Assembly (NCBI RefSeq): GCF_041222825.1
Contig: NZ_CP139482.1
Location: 1,395,001 to 1,459,000, forward strand
DNA length: 64,000 nt
Direction: 5' to 3'
Source: Candidatus Thalassolituus haligoni
Lineage (GTDB): Bacteria; Pseudomonadota; Gammaproteobacteria; Pseudomonadales; Oceanobacteraceae
How positions within the stretch are numbered: position 1 is the stretch's first letter; every line of letters starts with the position of its first letter. Shown here one piece after another: positions 17,300 through 26,282 of the stretch. The position numbers and the translations under genes were made by a program. The notes under the pieces were generated by a model. That model ran no database searches. It was not told the origin of the DNA and was given only the letters and a program-made list of their open reading frames with translations.

Positions 17300-19117
17300 A
17301 TGGGTTTGACAAATATGACCAAGGAAAACTTTGAAGTCGCAGTCGGCGATTTTTACGAGATGTCAGGTCGTCTGGCAGAACAGTACGGACTCTTCTGGGA
17401 AAAGGCGGTTGTTCAGCCGACTTCGGGGGAAGACCCAGCCGCGTCTGTATTGTCCGATTTCTCCGCCGCACTGCAGGAAGTCGGTTCAGCGATGCTGGAC
17501 AACCCCAACAAACTGATTGCTGATCAGATGGATCTGATGAAGCAGCAGCAAGAATTGTATCAAAATACGGTATTGCGCTTTCTGGGACAGACTCCGGATC
17601 CAATTATCAAACCGGACCCGTCGGATCGTCGTTTCAAAAACGAAGAATGGGATGAGAATCCGGTTTTTGACTATATCAAGCAGTTGTATCTGATTCAGGG
17701 CAATTCTCTGATGAAGATGATCACGGATACCGATGGCTTGAGTGATCATACTCGCCAGAAAGTAGAATACTTTGTTCGTCAGTATATCAATGCCCTTGCT
17801 CCCACCAACTTCCCTACCCTGAATCCTGCGGTGATTCGCAAAACCCTTGAAACTGGTGGCTCCAACCTGGCAACCGGTATGGATCATCTGATGGAAGATA
17901 TGGAAGGCAGTGTCAAGGGATCGCTGAACATCGCGATGACCGATACCAGTGCGTTTCAGGTTGGTCGTAATATTGCCGTTACACCAGGCAAGGTCGTGTT
18001 CCAGAATGACGTCATGCAGCTGATTCAGTACGCCCCGTCAACTGACAAGGTATTCAAACGTCCGTTGCTGGTGATTCCACCCTTTATCAATAAATATTAC
18101 ATCCTCGATCTGCGCGAAGATAATTCCTTCCTGAAATGGCTGGTGGACCAGGGCCATACCGTATTCTGCATCTCCTGGGTCAATGCTGGCCCGGAACTGC
18201 GCGACAAGGGCTTTGACGATTTTATGCTGGAAGGCCCGATTGCGGCCGTTGATGCCATTCAGAAAGCCACCGGAGAAAAAGAAGTTAATGCTATTGGTTA
18301 CTGTGTCGGTGGTACCTTGCTGGCAGCGACCATGGCTTACCTCAAGAAGAAACGGAAGGCACCGATCAAGTCAATCACCTTTCTGAATACCTTGCTGGAC
18401 TTCTCCGAGCCGGGTGAAATTGGCGTATTTATTAATGAAACGGCCATCTCGGCGCTGGAACGCCAAATGGATCTGGTGGGCTATTACGACGGCCGCCAAA
18501 TGGCGTTCAGTTTTAGCACCTTGCGCGAAAACGACCTGTTCTGGTCATTCTTCGTGAATAACTACTTGATGGGTGAGCGCCCGGCAGCGTTCGATTTACT
18601 CTACTGGAATACCGACAGTACCAACCTGCCTGCGGCCATGCACAGTTTCTACCTGCGTAATATGTACCTCTACAACAAGCTGATCGAACCGAATGGTATT
18701 ACGCTGGATGGTGTGCCAATTGACCTTAGCAAGATCAGTGCACCCAGCTACTTTATCTCCTGTGCTCAGGATCATATTGCCTTGTGGAAGGGTACCTACA
18801 AGGGTGCCACGGTACTGGGCGGTCAGAACCGTTTTGTATTGGGAGGATCCGGCCATATTGCCGGTATCGTTAACCCGCCACAAAAGAAAAAATACGGTTA
18901 CTGGACCAACGACGCTTTGCCGGGTGACGCTGACGAGTGGTATCAGGGTGCCAGTCACAACGAAGGCTCCTGGTGGGTTGACTGGCAAGAATGGATACTC
19001 AAGCAGGGCGGCATGGAAGAGGTTGATGCCCGTCAGCCCGGCAGCGATGCCTTGCCAGCTATTGAAGATGCTCCAGGCTCCTATGTGCAACGCCGTATTG
19101 CAAAAGTAGCCAAGTAA
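17300..19117 (+). CDS. phaC: class I poly(3-hydroxyalkanoate) synthase PhaC
   Basis: About 605 residues. PhaC polymerises 3-hydroxyacyl-CoA into PHA at the granule surface. The alpha/beta-hydrolase core contains the lipase-box variant GYCVGG with the nucleophilic Cys at about residue 335. The catalytic Asp is in SCAQDHIALW and the His in GGSGHIAGIVNPP. The length is that of class I enzymes acting on short-chain monomers. The start is uncertain: ATG 17300 (used) and ATG 17315 (MTKENFEVAV) are both possible and neither has a strong ribosome binding site. No phaA or phaB lies in the window. Confidence 0.95.
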   Translation: MGLTNMTKENFEVAVGDFYEMSGRLAEQYGLFWEKAVVQPTSGEDPAASVLSDFSAALQEVGSAMLDNPNKLIADQMDLMKQQQELYQNTVLRFLGQTPDPIIKPDPSDRRFKNEEWDENPVFDYIKQLYLIQGNSLMKMITDTDGLSDHTRQKVEYFVRQYINALAPTNFPTLNPAVIRKTLETGGSNLATGMDHLMEDMEGSVKGSLNIAMTDTSAFQVGRNIAVTPGKVVFQNDVMQLIQYAPSTDKVFKRPLLVIPPFINKYYILDLREDNSFLKWLVDQGHTVFCISWVNAGPELRDKGFDDFMLEGPIAAVDAIQKATGEKEVNAIGYCVGGTLLAATMAYLKKKRKAPIKSITFLNTLLDFSEPGEIGVFINETAISALERQMDLVGYYDGRQMAFSFSTLRENDLFWSFFVNNYLMGERPAAFDLLYWNTDSTNLPAAMHSFYLRNMYLYNKLIEPNGITLDGVPIDLSKISAPSYFISCAQDHIALWKGTYKGATVLGGQNRFVLGGSGHIAGIVNPPQKKKYGYWTNDALPGDADEWYQGASHNEGSWWVDWQEWILKQGGMEEVDARQPGSDALPAIEDAPGSYVQRRIAKVAK

Positions 19118-19123
19118 AACAAG

Positions 19124-19162
19124 GCATTGAATAAATGCGTTGAATAAATGCCTTGAATAGAT
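19124..19162. repeat. 13-bp tandem repeat x 3 after phaC
   Basis: Three units of pattern GCNTTGAATANAT at 19124-19136, 19137-19149 and 19150-19162, between the phaC stop and its terminator. Units differ at position 3 and at one other base in the last copy. Noncoding. Confidence 0.85.
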
Positions 19163-19176
19163 GTTGAACGATAATA

Positions 19177-19216
19177 AAAACGCCGTGCTGTTTATAAAAC
19201 AACACGGCGTTTTTTT
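19177..19216 (+). terminator. rho-independent terminator of phaC
   Basis: AACGCCGTG pairs with CACGGCGTT, with an extended TGTTT/AAACA top after one mismatch, and is followed by a run of seven T from 19210. Strong stem with a clear U-tract. Confidence 0.9.
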
Positions 19217-19269
19217 GTTTTCGGTCTCGTACCGCAAAGACATGTTTCTGTACTCTCCGGTCATAGCTC

Positions 19270-20163
19270 ATGACGCTTAGTTATGGAAGTATGGCTGACA
19301 TATTTCTGCCGGATCCGTATGCCATGACTGCTACTCCCCAACCGACCCGCTCTCCCTCCACACAGCGTGTGAGCTGGGAAGTGAATCAGCATATTGCCGT
19401 GGTTTATCTTAACCGTCCCGACAAGTTGAATGGTCTGGATCGGCCGATGTTTCAGCAACTGATCCAGTGCGCCCAGGATATTCGTCGGGATCGTTCGATC
19501 CGGGTGGTGGTATTGGCGGCCCGAGGGGATTCGTTTTGTGCCGGGCTGGATTTTTCTGCCGTCAGTAAAGATCCCTGGATGATCCCGCGTTTGTTATTGA
19601 AGTGGCCCTGGAGCAAAACCAATCTGGCCCAGCAAATTGCCATGTGCTGGCGTGACTTGCCGGTGCCTGTCATTGCGGTTGTGCATGGCAACTGTTTTGG
19701 CGGTGGTTTGCAGCTTGCGCTGGCGGCGGATTTTCGTTTTGCCGCTGTGCAAACGCGCTTTTCCATTATGGAAATGAAATGGGGCCTGATACCGGACATG
19801 AGTATTCTGACCAGCCTGACCAATCTGACCCGGCAGGATATTGCCAAAGAACTGACCATGACAGGGCGAGTGTTCAGTGCCGGTGAAGCCCATAACTATG
19901 GTCTGGTGACACAGGTAAGTCCGGCACCGTTGCAAGAGGCAATGGTATTGGCAGAACGCTTGGCGCAACAGTCACCGGATGCTGTGGCTGCGACCAAACG
20001 GTTGTTTAATCAGGGCTGGAAACGGGGCGAGTGGTCGGCACTACGTCTTGAGCGTTGGTTGCAGTACCGGTTGCTGGGGCGTAGAAACCAGCAAATTGCG
20101 ATGAAAAACGGTCTGGATAAATCCGCCAAGGAGCCACGGCCCTTTGGGCCGCGCTGCCGTTAA
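19270..20163 (+). CDS. crotonase (enoyl-CoA hydratase/isomerase) family protein
   Basis: 297 residues. The crotonase fold is shown by AARGDSFCAGLDFSAV (oxyanion loop, about 81-96), HGNCFGGGLQLALAADFRFA (about 138-157) and MEMKWGLIPDMS. The Glu of the second region places it near enoyl-CoA hydratase/isomerase enzymes with Asp at the IPD position, as in delta(3,5)-delta(2,4)-dienoyl-CoA isomerase-like members. The exact reaction cannot be assigned. Three in-frame ATGs (19270, 19291, 19324) are possible. It follows phaC but has a terminator between. Confidence 0.85.
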   Translation: MTLSYGSMADIFLPDPYAMTATPQPTRSPSTQRVSWEVNQHIAVVYLNRPDKLNGLDRPMFQQLIQCAQDIRRDRSIRVVVLAARGDSFCAGLDFSAVSKDPWMIPRLLLKWPWSKTNLAQQIAMCWRDLPVPVIAVVHGNCFGGGLQLALAADFRFAAVQTRFSIMEMKWGLIPDMSILTSLTNLTRQDIAKELTMTGRVFSAGEAHNYGLVTQVSPAPLQEAMVLAERLAQQSPDAVAATKRLFNQGWKRGEWSALRLERWLQYRLLGRRNQQIAMKNGLDKSAKEPRPFGPRCR

Positions 20164-20179
20164 GCGTTAATAACGTGGT

Positions 20180-22024
20180 TCAGTCTGCGCCAATAAAGCC
20201 GCCGGTTTGATGGTCCCAGAGCTGGGCGTAGATGCCCCCCTGATCCAGCAGCTGCTGGTGTGACCCTTGCTCGACGATGCGGCCCTGATCCATCACGATC
20301 AGGCGATCCATGGCGGCAATGGTTGATAACCGGTGGGCGATGGCGATGACGGTTTTGTTCTCCATCAGTTTGTACAGGCTGGCCTGAATGGCGGCTTCTA
20401 CTTCGGAATCCAGCGCCGACGTGGCTTCGTCCATAATCAGAATCGGTGCGTCTTTTAACAGCACTCGGGCAATGGCAATACGCTGGCGCTGGCCACCGGA
20501 CAGTTTTACACCGCGCTCGCCGACTTGGGCGTCAAAGCCTTTGTTACCATGGGGGTCGTGCAGACCAGCAATAAAGTCCAGGGCCTCGGCTTTACGTGCA
20601 GCTTCAATCAGATCGTCTTCGCTGGCGTCCGGGCGACCATACAGAATATTGTCGCGGACGCTACGGTGCAGTAACGAGGTATCCTGGGTAATCATGCCGA
20701 TGTTGGCGCGCAGGCTGTCCTGGGTGACTTCGGCGATATTCTGGCCATCGATACGAATCGTGCCGCTCTCAATGTCGTAAAAACGCAGCAGCAGATTCAC
20801 CAGTGTCGATTTACCAGCCCCCGAGCGGCCTACCAGACCGACCTTTTCTCCAGCCTTGATGTGAATATCCAGTTGCTCGAAGACCTGGCGGTGGGTGTCG
20901 GAATCGATGCCCTGATACTGGAAGTTGACGGCGTCCAGGTCGATTTTTCCATGGCTGACCGTCAGCGGTTTGGCAGCCGGTGTGTCCAGCACACTCAGTG
21001 GTGTTGACAAGGTGTTCATGCCATCGGCGACCGTACCCAGGTTTTCAAACAGGGCACCCACTTCCCACATGATCCACTGCGACATACCGTTAATCCGCAA
21101 GGCCAGGCTGACGGCGATGGCGATGGCACCGATACTGATGGCACTGTCCATCCAGAGCCAGATTGACAGCGCCGCCACGGCGAACACCAGCACGTAGTTG
21201 ATGGATTGCACCATAACGTTGAGGCCGGTGGCGAGTCGCATCTGTTGGTGCACCGAGGTCATGAATTCCTTCATGGAATCGCGGGCGTATTCGGTTTCGC
21301 GTTGGCTATGGGAAAAGAGTTTCACGGTCTGGATATTGGTGTAGCTGTCGACAATCCGGCCGGTCATTTGGGAGCGGGCGTCGGCTTGCTCCGCTGCGAC
21401 CCGTTTCAAACGCGGTACAAAGTAGATCTGGATCAGGATGTAGGCGGCCAGCCAGCCCAGCAGGGGCAGCATCAGACGCCAGTCGGCCACTGCAACGATA
21501 GCGACCATGGCAGTGAAGTACACCAGAATGTACACCAGTACATCCAATAGCTTCATGACGGTTTCCCGCACCGCCAGAGCGGATTGCATGACTTTGGTGG
21601 CGATTCGCCCGGCAAAGTCATCCTGATAAAAGGCCAGGCTCTGACGTAACAGGTAGCGATGCGCCAGCCAGCGAATTTTCATCGGGTAGTTACCCAGCAA
21701 GGTCTGATGCACCAGAGCAGAATGCAGGAAACTGGTTAATGGCATCAGTACCAGGATGACGACGGACATCCAGATCAGGCTGGCGCTTTCGTCCTGCAAA
21801 AAAGTGGCGGGATTCTTTTCGGATAACCAGTCGACCAGGCTTCCCATAAAGCCAAACAGGGAGACTTCCAGAATGGCGCCCAGTGCGGTGAGCAGTGACA
21901 TGAATGCCAGCGGAATTTCAACGCCTTTGCTGTAATGGCGGCAAAAGGCATACAAGCCTTTGGGCGGTTGTTCTGGTTGTTGTGGTGGAAACGGATTGAT
22001 CAGTCGTTCAAAAAAACTCAGCAT
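20180..22024 (-). CDS. ABC-type exporter, fused permease and ATPase
   Basis: 614 residues. The N-terminal 350 form a type-1 exporter membrane domain with six helices; the C-terminal part is the nucleotide-binding domain with Walker A GRSGAGKST, Q-loop ITQDTSL, signature LSGGQRQR, Walker B ILIMDEATSALD and H-loop IAHRLST. It would work as a homodimer (MsbA-like half-transporter). The ATG giving MLSFFERLINPF is chosen; the upstream 20 codons lack signal or conservation features. The substrate is unknown. It is convergent with the crotonase gene. Confidence 0.92.
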   Translation of the reverse strand: MLSFFERLINPFPPQQPEQPPKGLYAFCRHYSKGVEIPLAFMSLLTALGAILEVSLFGFMGSLVDWLSEKNPATFLQDESASLIWMSVVILVLMPLTSFLHSALVHQTLLGNYPMKIRWLAHRYLLRQSLAFYQDDFAGRIATKVMQSALAVRETVMKLLDVLVYILVYFTAMVAIVAVADWRLMLPLLGWLAAYILIQIYFVPRLKRVAAEQADARSQMTGRIVDSYTNIQTVKLFSHSQRETEYARDSMKEFMTSVHQQMRLATGLNVMVQSINYVLVFAVAALSIWLWMDSAISIGAIAIAVSLALRINGMSQWIMWEVGALFENLGTVADGMNTLSTPLSVLDTPAAKPLTVSHGKIDLDAVNFQYQGIDSDTHRQVFEQLDIHIKAGEKVGLVGRSGAGKSTLVNLLLRFYDIESGTIRIDGQNIAEVTQDSLRANIGMITQDTSLLHRSVRDNILYGRPDASEDDLIEAARKAEALDFIAGLHDPHGNKGFDAQVGERGVKLSGGQRQRIAIARVLLKDAPILIMDEATSALDSEVEAAIQASLYKLMENKTVIAIAHRLSTIAAMDRLIVMDQGRIVEQGSHQQLLDQGGIYAQLWDHQTGGFIGAD

Positions 22025-22173
22025 AAAGTTAAGACTCGGGCATCTGTCGGGCAAAAGTACTGGGGAAGCAATAGTGGCCATCAACCATCGGTTGCCTCCG
22101 AGACATCAAATGCCGCTACCTTAAACCAGCGAGATGACCTTGATAAGTCCATCCGATGGATAGCCTTGTTCGA

Positions 22174-23100
22174 TCAGCCTGCTGGCGGGCCATTTTTTTG
22201 CGGCAGTTGTTTGCAGATGTCGCCAAGAAAATCGAGAAACAGCGCGGTTTTGTGCGCCGTGGTGCGGCGGCTGGCGTAGACAGCGGAGATCAGTGAAATG
22301 TCCCGGTGAAATTCCAGCCCCGGCAGAATTGGCAGCAGTTGACCATCCTGAATAAAACGGTGGCAATACTGGTCTGGAATCAGACCGATGCCACAGCCTG
22401 CGGCGACAGCGTCCCGAACGCTGCAGGGGTCGTTGATTTTGATCGCGCTGGCGGGTGGTTTTAATCTGCCGTTGCTGACGGACGTGCGATAGGGTAACGC
22501 CATGTTGGCATAACGTTTTTCAATAACCTGAATATGGTCGGTAATATCTTCCGGGCTGAGTATTTCGTTAGTCAGAGATTGGATATAGCCAGGTGATGCA
22601 ACACATAATAATTGGCTGGTGTAGAGGTTTTTTAATATCAGTTCAGAGTCCTTGGGTGCGCCTACTACCACCGCGATATCAATACTGTCACGAATAACAT
22701 CAACACTCTGGCTAGATATGTTCAGCTCCAGTTCGATATCGGGATATAACTGCCGGAAACGGGCCAGGTGGGGCGAAAAGATTTCCCGGCCAAACGACAT
22801 CGGCATGGAAACCACCAGTTTGCCGGAGGGTTTACCCGATAAGGCCGACATTGCTGCTTCGGTTTCGTGGGCGCGCTCCAGTACCGCCAGCGAATGCTGA
22901 TAAAAAGCTTCCCCTTCGTGGGTAATACGAAACTGACGACTGTTACGTTCAAACAGGCGCACGCCGAGCCCTTTTTCCAGCCGGGTAATGGCCTTGCTGA
23001 CCGAGGATTTTGCCATCCCCAGGTAATCAGCAGCAGACGATATGCCCTGGTGTTCGGCAACGGCTAGAAAAATTGGCAAGTCATCGAGGTTCCAGAGCAT
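22174..23100 (-). CDS. LysR-family transcriptional regulator
   Basis: 308 residues. The N-terminal winged helix-turn-helix reads FLAVAEHQGISSAADYLGMAKSSVSKAITRLEKGLGVRLFERN, and the C-terminal two-thirds is the periplasmic-binding-like effector domain. It is divergent from the dioxygenase gene with a 135-bp shared intergenic region, the classic arrangement for a LysR regulator and its target, so it probably controls that gene in response to an aromatic acid. The closest relatives are in the DmlR/YafC-like branch of the family. Confidence 0.93.
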   Translation of the reverse strand: MLWNLDDLPIFLAVAEHQGISSAADYLGMAKSSVSKAITRLEKGLGVRLFERNSRQFRITHEGEAFYQHSLAVLERAHETEAAMSALSGKPSGKLVVSMPMSFGREIFSPHLARFRQLYPDIELELNISSQSVDVIRDSIDIAVVVGAPKDSELILKNLYTSQLLCVASPGYIQSLTNEILSPEDITDHIQVIEKRYANMALPYRTSVSNGRLKPPASAIKINDPCSVRDAVAAGCGIGLIPDQYCHRFIQDGQLLPILPGLEFHRDISLISAVYASRRTTAHKTALFLDFLGDICKQLPQKNGPPAG

Positions 23101-23235
23101 GGTTGGATCGTAATCCTGTTTGGGTGACGTGTTTTTTTGCGGAAACGATGGGTTTCCTGCTCCGGGGTGTTGCTAGCGGGTCAGGCTGGTTAGCATAGTC
23201 GCAACTAAAACAACCATACCAGCAGGAAACAGCAT

Positions 23236-24501
23236 ATGGCCACAATCGTGGGCGGCCTTGGCCTGTCTCATTCTCCAACCATTATTTCCGGCAAGCTCAA
23301 TAACAAGGCTGCCGACCCGGCCTGGAAGCCGATCTTTGATAACTTCGAGGTGGTGCGTGATTGGCTGAAGCAAAAAGATATTGATGCGATATTCATGATT
23401 TATAACGATCATATAACCTCTTTTTTCTTCGACCATTATTCCGCTTTTGTCATGGGCGTGGATGATGAATACAAGCCTGCGGATGAAGGTGGTGGTGTTA
23501 CGCCAATTCCGCCGATTCCAGGCCATGCGGCGCTGGCCCGCCATATTGGCCAGGTGTTGGTAGCGGAAGAATTTGATATGTCGTTTTTCCAGAACAAAGG
23601 CATTGATCATGGCTGTTTTTCGCCGCTGTCGATGATCGCACTGGATGAGGATGGCTGGAAAGGTTCCATCGTGCCGTTACAGGTGGGTGTACTGCAGTGG
23701 CCGGTTCCCAGTGCTGGGCGCTGTTACAAGCTGGGCAAGGCGTTGCGCCAGGCAATTCAGAGTTATCCGGAAGACCTGCGTGTGGCGGTTGTGGCAACGG
23801 GTGGTTTGTCGCATCAGGTACATGGCGAGCGCTGTGGATTTACCAATCAAGCCTGGGACGAAGAGTTTCTTGATTTACTCGAGAGTGATCCTGAGCAACT
23901 GACCGAGCTGACGATTGGTGAATACGCCAAACGGGGAGGCTGGGAAGGTGCCGAAGTCATTATGTGGCTGATCATGCGGGGCGCGCTGTCTGATCAGGTA
24001 AAACGAGTCCATCGTGCGACCTATTTGCCGTCCATGACTAACATTGCCACGCTGGTACTGGAAGACCAGGGTGAAGATATGCCAGAACCGCAGCAACAGG
24101 CGGTACGAGCCAAGATGACACACCAGTTGTCTGGCTCCGAGGAGCTTGAGGGCACCTATCCGTTCAGCTACGAAACCAGCCGCAAGGCATGGCGCATGAA
24201 CGAGTTTCTGCATGAATTGATTGTCCCTCAGCATCGCCAGGCCTTCCTTGAGGATCCAGAAACGCTGTATGAGCAGTATGGGTTGACGGAGGAAGAGCGC
24301 GATATGTTGCGCCATAACCAGTGGATCGAAATGATCCATTACGGGGTGATTTTCTTCCTGATTGAAAAAACCGCAGCGGTGCGCGGCGTATCCAATCCAG
24401 AGTTGTACGCCAGCTTCCGTGGTATGTCGCTGGAGGATTTCCAGCAGACCCGCAACGTTGCGATCAAGTATTCGGTATCCCACACCGCTGACAACGAGTA
24501 A
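23236..24501 (+). CDS. galA: gallate dioxygenase-type extradiol ring-cleavage enzyme (LigB-LigA fusion)
   Basis: 421 residues, the size of gallate dioxygenases DesB/GalA (about 420), where a LigB-type catalytic domain is fused to a LigA-type C-terminal domain. The non-haem Fe(II) ligands are placed as in that family: His12 (GLSH), His59 (YNDH) and Glu240 (GAEVIMW). Catalytic His125 (GIDHG) and His193 (GGLSHQ) are also present. It would open gallate or protocatechuate by 4,5-cleavage. No downstream pathway genes (hydratase, aldolase) are adjacent, so substrate and pathway completeness are uncertain. Confidence 0.88.
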   Translation: MATIVGGLGLSHSPTIISGKLNNKAADPAWKPIFDNFEVVRDWLKQKDIDAIFMIYNDHITSFFFDHYSAFVMGVDDEYKPADEGGGVTPIPPIPGHAALARHIGQVLVAEEFDMSFFQNKGIDHGCFSPLSMIALDEDGWKGSIVPLQVGVLQWPVPSAGRCYKLGKALRQAIQSYPEDLRVAVVATGGLSHQVHGERCGFTNQAWDEEFLDLLESDPEQLTELTIGEYAKRGGWEGAEVIMWLIMRGALSDQVKRVHRATYLPSMTNIATLVLEDQGEDMPEPQQQAVRAKMTHQLSGSEELEGTYPFSYETSRKAWRMNEFLHELIVPQHRQAFLEDPETLYEQYGLTEEERDMLRHNQWIEMIHYGVIFFLIEKTAAVRGVSNPELYASFRGMSLEDFQQTRNVAIKYSVSHTADNE

Positions 24502-24549
24502 CTGTCTTCGACTTCAGCCACCGGGATCCATCACCGGGTGACTGCTTTG

Positions 24550-24575
24550 CCGGGGCCTGCTGGCCCCGGATTTTT
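24550..24575 (+). terminator. rho-independent terminator after the dioxygenase gene
   Basis: CCGGGGCC (24550-24557), loop TGCT, GGCCCCGG (24562-24569), then ATTTTT. It separates the dioxygenase gene from the convergent CoA-transferase gene. Confidence 0.9.
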
Positions 24576-24618
24576 CATCAAATCGAGCGCATCTGGCCTT
24601 CGCTGACGTCATCTGGAC

Positions 24619-25935
24619 TCAGTGGCACAATCCCAACCGGAAAGCGTGCTGCGTCAATTCATCACGGAATTTGGGATGGGCAATACCAATCAGGGCGTTA
24701 ACCCGTTGCGGTATCGACAGGCCTTTCAGGCAGACATTGCCGTATTCGGTCACGACGTAGTGTGCATCCATGCGGGTATCGGTCACGGTGCCGCCGGTTA
24801 ATTGCGGCACGATACGACTCAGGCTGTCGCCCTTGGCGGTTGAGTGCAGGGCGATAAACGAACGCCCACCTTCCGAGCCGTAAGCCCCACGAACAAAATC
24901 CAGCTGGCCTCCGGTACCGGAAAACGGGTTGCCGAGAATCTGCTCGGCATTGATCTGGCCGGTAATATCAACCTCGATGGCGGAGTTGACCGACACCATG
25001 TTGGGATTCTGGCGAATGACGCTGGGATTGTTGACCCAGGAGGCCGGGAAACCCACGATTGAGGGGTTGTCGTCCATAAAATCAAACATGGCGCGATCGC
25101 CCAGAGCCAGAGTGAAGACGTGCTTGTGCTGCATAACCCGCTTCACCCGTCCGTTCAGGGCACCTTTCTGAATCAGGTTGACCATGGCCGGGGAAAACAG
25201 CTCGGAGTGCAGGCCGAGATTCTGGTGGTGTTCCAGCATGGACAATACCGCATTAGGAACGCCCCCCACGCCCATTTGCAGGGTGTCGCCGTTTTCAATC
25301 CGTTCGGCTACCTGTCGGGCAATGGCCCAGTCGATATCTGAAGCCTCAACGTTGGGCACTTCACTGAGTGGTACATCGGCTTCAATCAGGGCTTCAATTT
25401 CTGAAATATGTACTGAGCACTCGCCAAAGGTGCGTGGCATGTGGCGGTTCACTTCGACAATGACCTTGCGTGCCTTGCGGATCACCGTGGCACTGTAATC
25501 GGCGTTGGTACCAAGGCTGAAGTAGCCATGTTTGTCCATGGGTGACACGGTTACCATCAGGCAATCCGGGGTGATGTTTTCAGTCAGCAAGCGTCCGACC
25601 TGGTGAAAGGCAGACGGCACAAATTCGATCCAGGGATGCTCGGCGTTGGCATGCAGGGCCAGGCGGTCGTGGCTGCTCAGAAACAGGCAACGGGGCGTAA
25701 ATTTGCCGCGCATGGCGGGCGTCAGCAGTTGTTCCTGCAAGGTCGCTGAACCGTGCATGTAGTAGATATTCAGTGCTGGCAGTGTCTCGGCCTTGTAGGC
25801 AGCGGCAATCGCCGTAATCAGGGCCGGTGGCATGGCAACCCCCATACCGAGAATCAGATTGCTGCAATCACTCAGCCGCTCCGCTGCCTGTGATGGGGTC
25901 AGGCGTTTTTCCTGATAGAGATCGTTCCAGCTCAT
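24619..25935 (-). CDS. acetyl-CoA hydrolase/CoA-transferase family protein
   Basis: 438 residues with the two-domain CoA-transferase fold. The CoA-glutamyl nucleophile is in GLHSELFS, and the C-terminal GTGGQLDFVRGA matches the CoA-binding motif of the 4-hydroxybutyrate CoA-transferase/acetyl-CoA hydrolase group. It transfers or hydrolyses acyl-CoA thioesters; the acyl substrate cannot be told. It is convergent with the dioxygenase gene. A role in short-chain acid or PHA-monomer activation is possible but unproven. Confidence 0.9.
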   Translation of the reverse strand: MSWNDLYQEKRLTPSQAAERLSDCSNLILGMGVAMPPALITAIAAAYKAETLPALNIYYMHGSATLQEQLLTPAMRGKFTPRCLFLSSHDRLALHANAEHPWIEFVPSAFHQVGRLLTENITPDCLMVTVSPMDKHGYFSLGTNADYSATVIRKARKVIVEVNRHMPRTFGECSVHISEIEALIEADVPLSEVPNVEASDIDWAIARQVAERIENGDTLQMGVGGVPNAVLSMLEHHQNLGLHSELFSPAMVNLIQKGALNGRVKRVMQHKHVFTLALGDRAMFDFMDDNPSIVGFPASWVNNPSVIRQNPNMVSVNSAIEVDITGQINAEQILGNPFSGTGGQLDFVRGAYGSEGGRSFIALHSTAKGDSLSRIVPQLTGGTVTDTRMDAHYVVTEYGNVCLKGLSIPQRVNALIGIAHPKFRDELTQHAFRLGLCH

Positions 25936-26282
25936 GGGGCATCCTTTTGGTTTTGCGGGCCAGGTTGAAATATTGATTAACGGGTTTATAGCATTTTCCG
26001 GTGACAGTACGGCAGTATCGAAACGATCTGGGTCAAGGTATTGCTGACTTGGTGGTGTCAGGAAAGGGCGTTTTTCATGTCTGCCAAGGCTCGGTAGCGG
26101 TGGTATTCAGAGTGGCTCGGCAAGCTGACTGCCGGAGTGTCCCAGGGCTGTTGTAACGATCATGTTTCAAGATCGTCAAGAGAAAAAAAAAGCGCTTTTA
26201 CTTCTCGAAAATACCCCTATCTTTGCGCCTTCCCGTCAGCACCAACGCTGACTGCTATCATTTCGAGGAGACAACGAGCCAG
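25936..26282. other. 347-bp divergent intergenic region
   Basis: This lies between the divergent CoA-transferase and ornithine decarboxylase genes and should hold both promoters. I see a 9-A run followed by GCGC and a T-run near 26182-26198 (short palindrome) but no clear -35/-10 pair or known operator. The short ORFs here lack support. Confidence 0.5.
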
